Assembly (NCBI RefSeq): GCF_000717645.1
Contig: NZ_JNZZ01000008.1
Span: forward strand, 1-64,000
Direction of reading: 5' to 3'
Length of the DNA stretch: 64,000 bases
Origin: Streptomyces californicus
Lineage (GTDB): Bacteria > Actinomycetota > Actinomycetes > Streptomycetales > Streptomycetaceae
Part shown: one piece after another, positions 1 to 7,276 of the stretch
Layout of the letters: the number at the start of each line of letters is the position of its first letter
Position numbering within the stretch: position 1 is the stretch's first letter
Position numbers and translations under genes: made by a program
Notes under the pieces: model-generated
The model's database searches: none
What the model saw: only the letters and a program-made list of their open reading frames with translations
Told to the model about the DNA's origin: nothing

Positions 1-31
1 TCGACCCAGGCAGAGCCGAGCAGTCGCGGCC

Positions 32-81
32 CAGGGCGTCAAGGTCGTTCGTACAGTGGCGCGCTCCACCTTGACGCCCTG
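32..81. repeat. 14-bp perfect inverted repeat at left edge
   Basis: CAGGGCGTCAAGGT at 32-45 pairs exactly with ACCTTGACGCCCTG at 68-81, leaving a 22-nt loop. No T-run follows. It could be a bidirectional terminator for a gene left of the window or a protein-binding repeat. The flanking gene lies outside the window, so the role cannot be settled. Confidence 0.6.
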
Positions 82-310
82 AACCACGACCGCTCCACGG
101 TGTGTGGGTCGAAGGCGGACGGGATGGGAGCCGGGGAGAGTGGTGGGCGAGGCTGAATAGGTGCTGCGGTCAAGATCTTCGTGCAGAGTTGAAGATCTTT
201 CTCGTGCACAGTCAGTGGATGGCATGCACGCAGGTCAGAGCGCTAGCGCTACCGCATCAACAGGACTGTGCACACCTTTGTCCCCCGCTTCGTACACAGA
301 TTTCGGTCAA

Positions 311-355
311 TTACCCACAGTTTCATAGGTAGTTGTCCACAGGGGCTGTGGATAA
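311..355. promoter_or_regulatory. Cluster of three DnaA boxes
   Basis: TTGTCCACA at 333-341 and TGTGGATAA (reverse of TTATCCACA) at 347-355 match the Streptomyces DnaA-box consensus exactly. TTACCCACA at 311-319 differs by one base. Three boxes in 45 bp is far above chance in GC-rich DNA. S. coelicolor carries titrating DnaA-box clusters (H24, H69, D78) near oriC; whether this is one of them cannot be decided from the sequence. Confidence 0.75.
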
Positions 356-474
356 GCAGCTTGGCCGACGGGCCGTCACATGCCACGATCAGGCGAGCAC
401 TACAGACGGTAATGACCGCATGAGCGGTTCAACTGCCGTGCCTTGACGTCGACTTGACGGCCGGGCAACGCAAA

Positions 475-510
475 GGGCGCCCGAGATTCTTTGGCGAGAG
501 TCGGGCGCCC
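475..510 (+). promoter_or_regulatory. Hairpin in the leader of the small membrane gene
   Basis: GGGCGCCCGA (475-484) and TCGGGCGCCC (501-510) form a perfect 10-bp stem with a 16-nt loop, ending 21 nt before the ATG at 532. It could attenuate or stabilise the leader, or end an upstream transcript. No poly-T follows. Confidence 0.5.
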
Positions 511-531
511 CAGAGGAACCAAGGAAGAATC

Positions 532-804
532 ATGACTGCCCAGGCCCTCAGCGTCCTGCTTCCCGAAGCAAGCGGACGCACACTTTGGACTGTCGCACAG
601 AGCGGAGTGAGCCGCAATCTCCTCATTTTGCTGGGAGCCGTTGCCGGATGTGTGATCAACGGTGACACCGCCACGTCCATCCTCCGGCAGGCGACCTGGC
701 TGGTGGTCGTCCTGATCGTCTTTACGGTGATTCGGATCGTCGAGACCCGGGTGCGTCGCCGTGGAGGTGGCGCAGGTCGTCCGCCTGGTGACATCAGCGT
801 CTGA
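532..804 (+). CDS. Small two-helix membrane protein, unknown function
   Basis: 90 residues. The ATG at 532 is chosen because AAGGAAG lies at the right distance before it; a longer in-frame start at 454 has no such site and would run through the 475-510 hairpin. Two hydrophobic stretches are visible, about residues 30-45 and 54-70, followed by an Arg-rich cytosolic-looking tail. I do not recognise the family. It is the only protein gene left of the tRNA-Ile fragment at 906-951, so it may be the last gene of an integrated element rather than core chromosome. Small membrane proteins are common in actinomycete conjugative elements, but nothing in the sequence proves that role here. Confidence 0.55.
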   Translation: MTAQALSVLLPEASGRTLWTVAQSGVSRNLLILLGAVAGCVINGDTATSILRQATWLVVVLIVFTVIRIVETRVRRRGGGAGRPPGDISV

Positions 805-905
805 CACCAACGGGGGCGAACGGCATCGGTCTGCAGCGAATGTCAGACCGCCCTATTCAGCGGGTGTCGCTCGCTTCGTCCCTGTCTGCCTTGCTGGTGG
901 ACCGA

Positions 906-951
906 CCTGATAAGGATGAGGCCACAGGTTTAAATCCTGTTAGCCCCACCA
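906..951 (+). pseudogene. 3'-half of a tRNA-Ile(GAT) gene, probable att site
   Basis: From the anticodon loop (CTGATAA, anticodon GAT at 909-911) through the variable loop, T arm and encoded CCA (949-951) this matches the 3' half of tRNA-Ile. The sequence before it has no acceptor, D or 5' anticodon-stem strand, so it cannot form a tRNA. The T loop reads GGTTTAAATCC where functional tRNA-Ile has GGTTCAAATCC, so the conserved C56 is lost. A fragment from anticodon loop to CCA is the usual duplicated core left at the distal end of an element that integrated by tyrosine recombinase into a tRNA 3' end. An intact tRNA-Ile would then lie left of the window. Confidence 0.8.
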
Positions 952-956
952 GACAC

Positions 957-988
957 GAAGGCCCCCACCGGGAACGGTGGGGGCCTTC
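957..988 (+). terminator. Strong hairpin after the tRNA-Ile fragment
   Basis: GAAGGCCCCCACCG (957-970) and CGGTGGGGGCCTTC (975-988) form a perfect 14-bp stem with a GGAA loop, 5 bp after the tRNA fragment. This fits the original terminator of the intact tRNA-Ile gene, now separated from its 5' half. Confidence 0.8.
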
Positions 989-1146
989 GGCGTCCGCGGC
1001 CGACACCGACACCGACACGTCAGCGGCGGTCTCCGACCGTCCGCCGGGATCGACAGCCGGGCAGGGGGCGAGGGTGCGCGAGCTGCCGGCGAGTGATCCG
1101 GTGGTGGAGCAGGGTGTGCTGTGTCTTCGGGGCGGGGGCGGACGAG

Positions 1147-1617
1147 ATGGGTGAGCACGCGTCGCGTCGCGACTTCCGGGTCGGCGACGTCCTGCGGGTG
1201 AGCTGCCCGCAGGCGCGGGCGAGGGTGGCCCACGTGTCGTCTTTCCACGCCTCTGTGGAGTGGCCGTGGGGCGAGATCGATCCGGAGTCCGGGATCGGGT
1301 GGAACGGCCGGCGGGCCTTCGCGTTCCCGGCCGGCTCCATCGAACGGATCATGAGCCTGTTCAGGACCGAGCCCGAGCCGTCGGACCTTCGTGTCGGTGA
1401 CAGCTGCCTCGTGGGCGTCCCCGAGACGCTGGTGCGGGTCATCGACATCGGCCGCTACGACCCTCCCCAGGATGTGGGCTGGCTTCCCCGCCCTCACACG
1501 ATGCTGGTCGTGGTGCCCGCCGACCTTCCCGAGGAGGCTCTGCCCGAGGACGCCGGAGACACGATCGACCTCGAATCGGCGGCTCCGCTGACCATCGAGC
1601 TGGTGTCCCGGGGCTGA
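1147..1617 (+). CDS. Hypothetical protein, 156 aa
   Basis: The ATG at 1147 gives 156 residues; an in-frame ATG at 1093 would add a low-quality Trp/Cys-rich leader. The protein is soluble and acidic with no signal peptide. It holds two similar halves: RDFRVGDVLRVSCPQARARV near the start and SDLRVGDSCLVGVPETLVRV around residues 78-97. This suggests a duplicated small beta-rich domain. I do not recognise a family. It sits alone between the tRNA-Ile terminator and the shared terminator at 1649-1681, with no obvious operon partner. Codon usage has the strong G/C third-position bias expected of a real gene. Confidence 0.6.
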   Translation: MGEHASRRDFRVGDVLRVSCPQARARVAHVSSFHASVEWPWGEIDPESGIGWNGRRAFAFPAGSIERIMSLFRTEPEPSDLRVGDSCLVGVPETLVRVIDIGRYDPPQDVGWLPRPHTMLVVVPADLPEEALPEDAGDTIDLESAAPLTIELVSRG

Positions 1618-1648
1618 CGTGGGCCGCCCGTCGTCCGGGCATGCGAAA

Positions 1649-1681
1649 GGCCCCCGTCCGGTGTGAACCGGACCAGGGGCC
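1649..1681. terminator. Bidirectional terminator between convergent genes
   Basis: A GC-rich stem (GGCCCCCGTCCGGT pairing with ACCGGACCAGGGGCC, one bulge) lies between the forward gene ending at 1617 and the reverse gene ending at 1705. Confidence 0.7.
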
Positions 1682-1704
1682 CCGGAGCGCGGTGGGCGCC
1701 GGGA

Positions 1705-2091
1705 TCAGGGGGGTGGCGCCGGGGAGTCGCCTTCCGGGGCTGTGGGGTGGGAGCCGGACTGACCGGTGCTCCGAGCGGTCTCCGCGGGGTCGACCGACAG
1801 GTGTCGGGTGGCCGGCGAGGAGCCGTGGGCCTCGGCCCGGATGCGCTGCTTCATCGTGGGCGGCAGGGCGCGGTCACGCGGAAGGGTCCACCGGACCGAG
1901 GGGGCGTACGGAGTTGCCGCGGTGGCCTCCGTGTGCTCGTGGGTCGTGGCGCTCGGCGTCGGGGCCGTGTTCGTGGCGTTCGCCGCGTTCGCGGTGGCCG
2001 CCGCGGCGGTGGCGAGGCCCAGCGACGCCAGGAGGGCGAAGAAGGCGGTGACGAAGGCGGTCCAGATGTTCTTGGGCTGGAAGGTGCTCAT
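1705..2091 (-). CDS. DUF6344-like secreted or membrane-anchored protein
   Basis: 128 residues from the ATG at 2089-2091, with GAGGGG just upstream; the longer frame to 2214 lacks support. The N-terminus (MSTFQPKNIWTAFVTAFF and on to about residue 32) is a hydrophobic signal or anchor segment rich in Ala. An Ala/Thr linker follows, then a conserved motif VRWTLPRDRALPPTMKQRI and AEAHGSSPATR. I recognise this as the Streptomyces protein annotated DUF6344, which usually sits beside the DLW-39 gene near gyrA, as here. Function is unknown. It is divergent from DLW-39 and shares a roughly 290-bp promoter region with it. Confidence 0.75.
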   Translation of the reverse strand: MSTFQPKNIWTAFVTAFFALLASLGLATAAAATANAANATNTAPTPSATTHEHTEATAATPYAPSVRWTLPRDRALPPTMKQRIRAEAHGSSPATRHLSVDPAETARSTGQSGSHPTAPEGDSPAPPP

Positions 2092-2332
2092 GGCCCCTCG
2101 CTTTCGGACGGTCCGGTTGCTGACTTCTCCGATCATGTGGAAGCGAGCCGCCAATTCGAGGACCGACGCCCGCACTGCGCAGATCTTCGGATGAACACCA
2201 CTCGTATGGTGCAACCGGAGTGGACAGGTCCTCGCAGACGGTCGGGGAGGGCCCCCGAGGGGCCTCCCGGGGCTCTCCGCAGGGGCTGTCGCAAGGTCGC
2301 GGGGAGGTCACCGATCGGTATCGGCCGGTGTG

Positions 2333-2338
2333 TATAGT
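2333..2338 (+). promoter_or_regulatory. -10 element for the DLW-39 gene
   Basis: TATAGT at 2333-2338, an unusually AT-rich hexamer for this DNA, lies 45 bp before the GTG at 2383. The palindrome ACCGATCGGT (2310-2319) lies 13 bp upstream of it, where an operator or -35 region would be. A second palindrome, CACCA-6-TGGTG, is at 2196-2211 in the same divergent spacer. Confidence 0.5.
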
Positions 2339-2382
2339 CGGCGGCAGAAGGCCCCAAAACCAAGGAAAGACGAGGTAGCGCG

Positions 2383-2517
2383 GTGAAGAAGCTTCTCCTG
2401 GTCGCACTGGCCGCCATCGGCGGGCTCCTCGTGTACCGCCAGATCCAGGCGGATCGCGCCGAGCAGGATCTGTGGACGGAGGCGACCGACTCCGTGCCCG
2501 CAGGTTCGGGTGTGTGA
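2383..2517 (+). CDS. DLW-39 family protein
   Basis: 44 residues from the GTG at 2383; the leader holds CAAGGAAAGACGAGG upstream. The translation starts VKKLLLVALAAIGGLLVYRQ, a single hydrophobic helix, followed by RAEQDLWTEATDSVPAG with the Asp-Leu-Trp motif that names the family. DLW-39 proteins are tiny, conserved in Actinobacteria and found near the gyrase/tRNA-Ile region; their function is unknown. The gene is followed at once by its own terminator at 2535-2566, so it is monocistronic. Confidence 0.85.
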   Translation: MKKLLLVALAAIGGLLVYRQIQADRAEQDLWTEATDSVPAGSGV

Positions 2518-2534
2518 GTCGACACAGTCTGATA

Positions 2535-2566
2535 CGAGCCCCGGTCGCTGAGCGGCCGGGGCTTCG
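2535..2566 (+). terminator. Terminator after the DLW-39 gene
   Basis: AGCCCCGG (2537-2544) pairs with CCGGGGCT (2556-2563), followed by TCG. It starts 20 bp after the DLW-39 stop codon. Confidence 0.65.
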
Positions 2567-2640
2567 TGCTGTCCGGGGCCGGCCCGGCCCGGAGGGGATG
2601 AGCACCGACGCGAGGGCCTGCGGGAGCGGGCCCGGGCGCG

Positions 2641-2694
2641 TCCGGCCCCGGACAGCCGGGCCCGGGCCGGGGCGGGTCCGGCCCCGGACAGCCG
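2641..2694. repeat. 36-bp period tandem repeat in an intergenic stretch
   Basis: TCCGGCCCCGGACAGCCG occurs at 2641-2658 and again at 2677-2694, inside a 36-bp repeated unit of almost pure G and C. It lies in the 480-bp spacer between the DLW-39 gene and the secreted protein gene. Otherwise the spacer shows only the 2798-2815 palindrome. Confidence 0.65.
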
Positions 2695-2797
2695 CCCCCG
2701 GGGCTTCGGCTGGTCGGACCGGGGCTCCGGCGGGGCTCCGGAAGGTCGGTCCGAGGGCTCCGGACGGCGCGGCGGGACCGTGGCCGCCAGCCCCTTG

Positions 2798-2815
2798 TAT
2801 TCGCTTGAGCGAATA
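2798..2815. promoter_or_regulatory. AT-rich palindrome, candidate operator
   Basis: TATTCGCT-TG-AGCGAATA is a perfect 8-bp inverted repeat in one of the most AT-rich spots of the window, about 190 bp upstream of the start region at 3005. It resembles an operator for a dimeric regulator; none is encoded next to it. Confidence 0.5.
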
Positions 2816-2990
2816 AATAGCTTGCTTACGTGAATGGCCGTCAGGCCCGGGGCCGAGCACGCCGGGATGTGGTCCCGGCAGCGCGGACGAGCCCGGCAAT
2901 CCGGCTGGGGCCGGAGACAGCGGTGGGGCGGGCGGGGCAGGATGGACCGGCCGCGGCCGGGCGGGCCGACGGCGCCGGCGCGTGAGGACG

Positions 2991-3026
2991 ACGAGGGGAA
3001 GCGCGTGAACGAGGGGAAGCGCGTGA
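2991..3026 (+). repeat. 18-bp tandem duplication carrying SD and start codon
   Basis: The unit acgaggggaagcgcgtga occurs twice without interruption (2991-3008 and 3009-3026). Each copy holds a Shine-Dalgarno (GAGGGG) and an in-frame GTG (3005 and 3023), so the gene has two identical translation starts six codons apart. Confidence 0.85.
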
Positions 3027-4369
3027 AGACGCGGCGCAACAGGGGCCGGGTGGTGGCCGCGGCACTCGCGGCGATGTGCGCGGCGGCGGTACTGCCGGGC
3101 CGGGCGCACGCGGCCGACCCCGGGGAGTACGGGTTCGACCCCGGGGCGAAGAAGGTGCAGGGGGCGACGGCGAACGTCGAGGCGTCTGAGCTGGACGAGG
3201 GAGTCCCGTACCGCAGCACCATCCGGCCGGGCGAGAAGCTGTACTACCGGGTCGTGCTGGACGACGTCTCCAACGCCTACGTCTCGGCGGTCGCGGTGCC
3301 CGGCGGCAGCGGCCCGGTCGCCTACGGCGACGGCATCAAGGTCAGCCTCCGGGAGACCGACGACACCTCATGCGGCTCGGAGCAGGCGAACTTCGGCTCG
3401 GGCGAGTACGCCCGCCCCATCACCGCGTACGCCTACCGGACGATCGAGGAGGGGGCCGCCTCCTGCCAGGAGAGCGGCCAGTACGACGTCCTCGTCGAGC
3501 GCGAGACCAAGGACGCGACCGACACCCGCGCCTGGGACCTGGAACTGCGTTTCCTGCAAGAGCCGCGGTTGAAGGCCGCCTCGGCCATGCCGACGAAGGC
3601 GCCCGAGAACTGGCCCTCCGGCACGCCGGGGCCGCTGACCGGACAGCAGCAGAAGCGATCCGGCGGATCCGGGTACGCGCAGGCCACCAGCCTGGAGAAC
3701 GGCCGCTGGCAGGACACGGTCGCTCCGGGGCAGACCCGCTTCTACCGCGTGCCGGTCGGCTGGGGGCAGCAGATCCACGCCACGGCGGGGCTCTCCAACA
3801 GCACCGGCGCGGCCGGCGAGTTCGTGGGCAGCGCGCTGACCCTGTCGCTCGCCAACCCCGCCCAGGGGTTCGTCTCCGACGCCACCCTCGCGTACTCGGG
3901 AAGCCCCGCGTCCGCCTCCCTGAGCCCGCTGCCGCCGGTGGCCTACCGCAACCGGTACGACTCCTCGACCCAGGTCAACGCCATGCGTTTCGCGGGCTGG
4001 TACTACCTGGCGGTCTCGCTGAGCCCGAAGCTGAAGGAGTCCTTCGGCGCCGAACCGATTCCGTTCGAGCTGTCGGTCCAGGTGAAGAACGAGGCCGAGG
4101 AGTCCCCGTACGAGGGGGACGCCGGGGTCTTCGGCGTCACCGACCAGGACCGCGAGGTGGCCCGGAAGGGGCAGAACGCCGAACAGGCCGCGAAGAGCGG
4201 CCCGATGAAGGTGGTCGCCGCCGCCGGGATCGGTACGGGGACCGTCCTGGTGCTCGGTCTCGGCGTCTGGACGTTGCTGGCCCGCCGCCGCACGGCTGCC
4301 GCCGCCCCCGCCGCCCCGGCTTCCGGCGTGACGGGCCCGGGGGGCCACGGGCCGCCGCAGGGCCGGTAG
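3005..4369 (+). CDS. Secreted protein with C-terminal membrane anchor, unknown function
   Basis: 454 residues from the GTG at 3005 (448 from the duplicate start at 3023). A signal peptide is plain: basic KTRRNRGR, then VVAAALAAMCAAAVLPG, with cleavage expected after GRAHA before ADPGEYGF. The mature part is a long extracellular region with two repeats of a beta-type domain, each with a release motif of the kind PGEKLYYRVVLDD / PGQTRFYRVPVGW. A helix of about 22 residues near the C-terminus (VVAAAGIGTGTVLVLGLGVW) is followed by LARRR, giving a type I anchor. I do not know a function. The context gives no partner: it is followed by a terminator and a convergent kinase gene. Both gene ends carry fresh tandem duplications. 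Confidence 0.8.
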   Translation: MNEGKRVKTRRNRGRVVAAALAAMCAAAVLPGRAHAADPGEYGFDPGAKKVQGATANVEASELDEGVPYRSTIRPGEKLYYRVVLDDVSNAYVSAVAVPGGSGPVAYGDGIKVSLRETDDTSCGSEQANFGSGEYARPITAYAYRTIEEGAASCQESGQYDVLVERETKDATDTRAWDLELRFLQEPRLKAASAMPTKAPENWPSGTPGPLTGQQQKRSGGSGYAQATSLENGRWQDTVAPGQTRFYRVPVGWGQQIHATAGLSNSTGAAGEFVGSALTLSLANPAQGFVSDATLAYSGSPASASLSPLPPVAYRNRYDSSTQVNAMRFAGWYYLAVSLSPKLKESFGAEPIPFELSVQVKNEAEESPYEGDAGVFGVTDQDREVARKGQNAEQAAKSGPMKVVAAAGIGTGTVLVLGLGVWTLLARRRTAAAAPAAPASGVTGPGGHGPPQGR

Positions 4370-4447
4370 GCGCGCGCTTCTCGCACGCGGTGGCGGGCAC
4401 GCCGCAGGGCCGGTAGGCGCGCGCTTCTCGCACGCGGTGGCGGGCAC
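4354..4447 (+). repeat. 47-bp perfect tandem duplication over the stop codon
   Basis: A 47-bp unit starting gccgcagggccggtagg occupies 4354-4400 and is repeated exactly at 4401-4447. The first copy contains the last codons and the TAG of the secreted-protein gene, so the second is a non-coding copy of the gene's 3' end. Perfect identity suggests recent origin. Confidence 0.9.
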
Positions 4448-4453
4448 GCCGTG

Positions 4454-4482
4454 CCGGAGGCCGCGTGCCGGGCGGCCTCCGG
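4454..4482. terminator. Bidirectional terminator
   Basis: CCGGAGGCCGC (4454-4464) and GCGGCCTCCGG (4472-4482) form an 11-bp stem between the convergent secreted-protein and kinase genes. Confidence 0.7.
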
Positions 4483-4492
4483 GGCCGGGCCG

Positions 4493-6040
4493 TCAGACCT
4501 GGGTCAGCGCCCAGATGCCGACCGCGAAGCAGACCAGCGCCGCCAGCACCACCCCGGCCGCCACCTTCGGCGACGGGCCCGGGAGCATCCGCCGTACGGG
4601 CGCGTGGGGCGCGGCGTGCTGCACCGGCGGGCTCGGTACCGGGGGGAACTGCTGGTGCGGCTGCTGGTGCTGGTGGGCCGCCGGGTAGGAGCGGGGGGAA
4701 GCGGGAGCGCGCGGTACGTCGGAGGTGGGCGCCTGGGAGGGGTCGGGAGCGCCGGCGTACGGGAACGGGGCCTCGGCGGCGTACGGGGACGGCGCGTGCG
4801 GTGCTCCGGTCGCGTACGGGCCCGGAGCAGTCGGTGCGTACGGGCCGGGGGGCCGGGCCTGCTGGTCCTGCGGCTGCTGGACGGCCGGGGGCTCCTGTCG
4901 TGCCTGCTGGTCCTGCGGATCCGGCTGAGGGTACGGCTGTTCGCGTTGCGGGGGCGTGGGCTGCGGCGGGGGAGCGAGGTGGAAGCTTCCCGTCTCCGAC
5001 ATCGAGACCGGCGGCGGGGCGGCGGGCTGCGGGCCGGACGGCCGGGAAACGTCCTGTGGCGCCGCTCCGGTCGCCGCCGGGTCCGAGACGCTCGGTGCGG
5101 CCTCTGCGGCCTCTGCGGCCCCGGCGGCCTCTGCGGCCGCCGCGACGCGCTGGGCGACGGTGGGCGGCCCGTCGGGGCCGAACCCGGCCGGCAGCGGGCC
5201 GATCTGGTCGAACACCTCCACCGGTTCGTCGTCCGGGCCGGGCTCGGGGAGCATCTCGACGGCTGCGGCCAGCGCCTTGCGCGCCCCCGTCGCCGTACGG
5301 AACCGGGCGTGCGGATCGGGCTGGAGCAGACCGGCGAGCACCTGCCACAACGGTTCGGGGATCCCGTTGGGGGCGCTCGGCGTGCCGTGGTCGGCGAAGT
5401 GCTCCACCAGCGCCTGCGCGTCGGGCTTCTTGCCCTGGAGCAGATAGAGCGCGACCAGCCCGACCGCGAAGAGGTCCGCCGGGAAGTCGGGCTCGGCGCC
5501 CATCATCTGCTCGGGGGAGAAGTAACCGGGCGTCCCGACCACGTAGTTGGTCTCGGTCAGCCGGGGCTCGCCCTTGCGCATCGAGATGCCGAAGTCGGAG
5601 AGGCGCAGGTGCGGGCGGCCCGTTCCGGTCGCCTCCAGCAGGATGTTGGCGGGCTTGATGTCGCGGTGCACCACCCCTTCGGCGTGCACCGTGGAGAGGC
5701 CCGAGAGCAGCTGGTCCAGCAGCAGGCAGACGAAGCGCGGCGGCAACGCGCCGTAGTCGCCGATGAGATGGGCGAGCGAGCCTCCGCCGACCAGGTCCAT
5801 GGTGAACAGGACCTTGTCGTCGTCGGCCGCCCAGCTCGCGGGAGCCAGCACATGCGGGTGCTCGATGCGCAGGGCCTGCTCGCGGACGAAGCGCAGCAGC
5901 GTGTGCGCGTCGCTCTGCTGGAGGACCTTGGCCGCGACGTACCTGCGGCGGCGGTGGTCCCAGGCGCGCCAGACGGCGCCGACCCCGCCCCGTCCGATCG
6001 GATCGATCAGCTCGTACCGACCGGCGAAGACCTCACCCAT
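4493..6040 (-). CDS. Ser/Thr protein kinase, membrane-anchored
   Basis: 515 residues from the ATG at 6038-6040, chosen because the kinase domain starts at once (FAGRYELIDPIGRGGVGAVW) with GGGAGC upstream. Kinase domain about 9-270: Gly-rich loop 16-21, Lys38 in AAK, HRDIKPAN at 125-132, SDFG with Asp149, and a GTPGYFSPEQ activation segment. All catalytic residues are present. A long Pro/Gln/Ala-rich linker follows, then a single C-terminal helix (VAAGVVLAALVCFAVGIWAL), so the kinase is cytosolic and tail-anchored with almost nothing outside. No PASTA or other sensor domain is present. The HTH gene at 6249-6797 lies upstream on the same strand, 208 bp away, and could be a partner or substrate. 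Confidence 0.9.
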   Translation of the reverse strand: MGEVFAGRYELIDPIGRGGVGAVWRAWDHRRRRYVAAKVLQQSDAHTLLRFVREQALRIEHPHVLAPASWAADDDKVLFTMDLVGGGSLAHLIGDYGALPPRFVCLLLDQLLSGLSTVHAEGVVHRDIKPANILLEATGTGRPHLRLSDFGISMRKGEPRLTETNYVVGTPGYFSPEQMMGAEPDFPADLFAVGLVALYLLQGKKPDAQALVEHFADHGTPSAPNGIPEPLWQVLAGLLQPDPHARFRTATGARKALAAAVEMLPEPGPDDEPVEVFDQIGPLPAGFGPDGPPTVAQRVAAAAEAAGAAEAAEAAPSVSDPAATGAAPQDVSRPSGPQPAAPPPVSMSETGSFHLAPPPQPTPPQREQPYPQPDPQDQQARQEPPAVQQPQDQQARPPGPYAPTAPGPYATGAPHAPSPYAAEAPFPYAGAPDPSQAPTSDVPRAPASPRSYPAAHQHQQPHQQFPPVPSPPVQHAAPHAPVRRMLPGPSPKVAAGVVLAALVCFAVGIWALTQV

Positions 6041-6248
6041 GCGCTGCGCCCGCTCCCCGTTCCCGTGGTGCCGCGGCGTGTGCCGCGGCCCGTGTACGGC
6101 GGCACCAGGGCGCTGCGCGGTGCGCATGCCCCGGCTCCGTCGTTCGGCCCGATCCCTGCGAAGGGCCTCGGGCACGTCGTTCGGACCATGCCGGATTCAC
6201 GGGGTCCGGCCCGACCCGAAGAACGCGCCCTCGCTGTGACGAGACGTC

Positions 6249-6797
6249 CTAGCTCTGGTGTCCCTCGTAGTGCGCGACCGCGTCCGCGGTGCGCCCCGCG
6301 CCGTACACCTTGAGGAACTCTGCCAGCTCCGGGTGGGTGGGCGCGAGGGCGTCCGCGGCATCGATGATGTCGCCGGCCGCCGACACCGACCGCAGCAGGG
6401 ACTGGATCTCGCGCACCACCCGGCGGACGGTGGGGGCGCCGCTGGAGGAGGTGGTCTGACCGGAGGAGGTGAGGACCGATCCGCCCTGCGACTTCTTGAT
6501 CTCCTCCATGCGGTCGGTGGCCTCGCCCGCGCTGACGCTGCCGTCGGCCACCTGGCCGGCCAACTCCTGGAGGGCCTGGACGCGCTGGACCACCGCGGGG
6601 TTGCCGATCTTGGCTCGCTGGCCGCTCATCAGCTGCGAGAGCATCGGGGCGGAAAGCCCGAGCACAGCGGCCAACCGGGCCTGGTTCAGGCCGAGATCAT
6701 CGATCAGTCGACGGAAGAGCGCCCCCAACGGCTCCCCGTACCAACTGCGTTGAAGTTCCCTGGCTCTTGCTGTCGCCTCTTGCTGCGCTGTGTCCAT
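6249..6797 (-). CDS. HTH (XRE-type) DNA-binding protein
   Basis: 182 residues from the ATG at 6797. An N-terminal helix-turn-helix of the XRE/Cro type is visible at about 25-65: GALFRRLIDDLGLNQARLAA followed by VLGLSAPMLSQLMSGQR. Helices around 75-105 and a Ser/Thr-rich linker follow, then a second helical domain about 125-180 (RRVVREIQSLLRSV, ELAEFLKVYGAGRTAD) with no ligand motif I know. The helix-turn-helix indicates a transcription regulator. The protein is conserved beside the kinase gene in streptomycetes, and its Ser/Thr-rich linker would be a plausible phosphorylation target, but that is inference. Confidence 0.8.
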   Translation of the reverse strand: MDTAQQEATARARELQRSWYGEPLGALFRRLIDDLGLNQARLAAVLGLSAPMLSQLMSGQRAKIGNPAVVQRVQALQELAGQVADGSVSAGEATDRMEEIKKSQGGSVLTSSGQTTSSSGAPTVRRVVREIQSLLRSVSAAGDIIDAADALAPTHPELAEFLKVYGAGRTADAVAHYEGHQS

Positions 6798-6974
6798 GGC
6801 GTCTCCCCATCGCTGCGCTTCGCTGCTGCGAAGCTTGCGAGCATCTTACGGAGCGTGGTCGTCCACCGGGAGTCCCTATCTTTTTGCAGGATCACGGGGG
6901 TCACCCGGTACTCTGGTGCGCGACGGTGGGCCTGGCGCGGACGTGCTGGGCGTTACCCTCGTGTGTAGTGGCCC

Positions 6975-7047
6975 GGGGCCTTAGCTCAGTTGGTAGAGCG
7001 CTGCCTTTGCAAGGCAGATGTCAGGAGTTCGAATCTCCTAGGCTCCA
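6975..7047 (+). tRNA. tRNA-Ala(TGC)
   Basis: The full cloverleaf is readable: acceptor GGGGCCT pairs with AGGCTCC, with the G3:U70 pair that identifies alanine tRNA. The anticodon loop is TTTGCAA (anticodon TGC) between CTGCC and GGCAG, and the T arm is GGAGTTCGAATCTCC. CCA is not encoded. A short hypothetical frame covering this region is a shadow. Confidence 0.97.
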
Positions 7048-7051
7048 CTGC

Positions 7052-7096
7052 AAAAGACCTCTCTGACCTGCGGAAACGTGGTCAGAGGGGTCTTTT
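7052..7096 (+). terminator. Terminator of tRNA-Ala
   Basis: AAAGACCTCTCTGACC (from 7053) pairs with GGTCAGAGGGGTCTTT (from 7080) around a GGAAAC-type loop, followed by a T-run. It is a classical intrinsic terminator, 5 bp after the tRNA. Confidence 0.9.
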
Positions 7097-7276
7097 TCGT
7101 CGTGTGGCTCCCGAGGTGGCCGCATCCTGTGTCCGTGTTCCCGCAGGGGCGTGTGCCGAGGCCCCTTCTGCCGGGCGGGGGCTTTTGCCGGGGCGTTCCC
7201 CTCCCTCCCGGGTCCGTTCGCCGGGGGCACCAGGCACACTTCATACATAAACAGTCGAGCCGGTAAGGACTCAGGC

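Larger units (their letters stand above)
1..531. other. Gene-poor left edge (531 bp)
   Basis: I see no convincing gene. A 76-codon frame at 102-332 has no ribosome-binding site and no family resemblance. The stretch holds the 32-81 inverted repeat, two direct copies of the palindrome AAGATCTT (172-179 and 192-199), the palindrome AGCGCTAGCGCT (239-250), three DnaA boxes (311-355), a small palindrome ACCGC-4-GCGGT (415-428) and a hairpin (475-510). It is less GC-rich than the rest of the window. Confidence 0.5.

Noticed and set aside
102..332. 76-codon forward frame at the left edge
   Set aside because: No ribosome site, odd composition, overlaps the DnaA boxes and palindromes; looks non-coding.
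906..951. Functional tRNA-Ile
   Set aside because: No acceptor, D arm or 5' anticodon strand can be found upstream, and T-loop C56 is changed.
2472..2816. Forward frame through the GC repeat after the DLW-39 gene
   Set aside because: Starts inside DLW-39 and runs over its terminator and the 36-bp repeat; composition is that of repeats.
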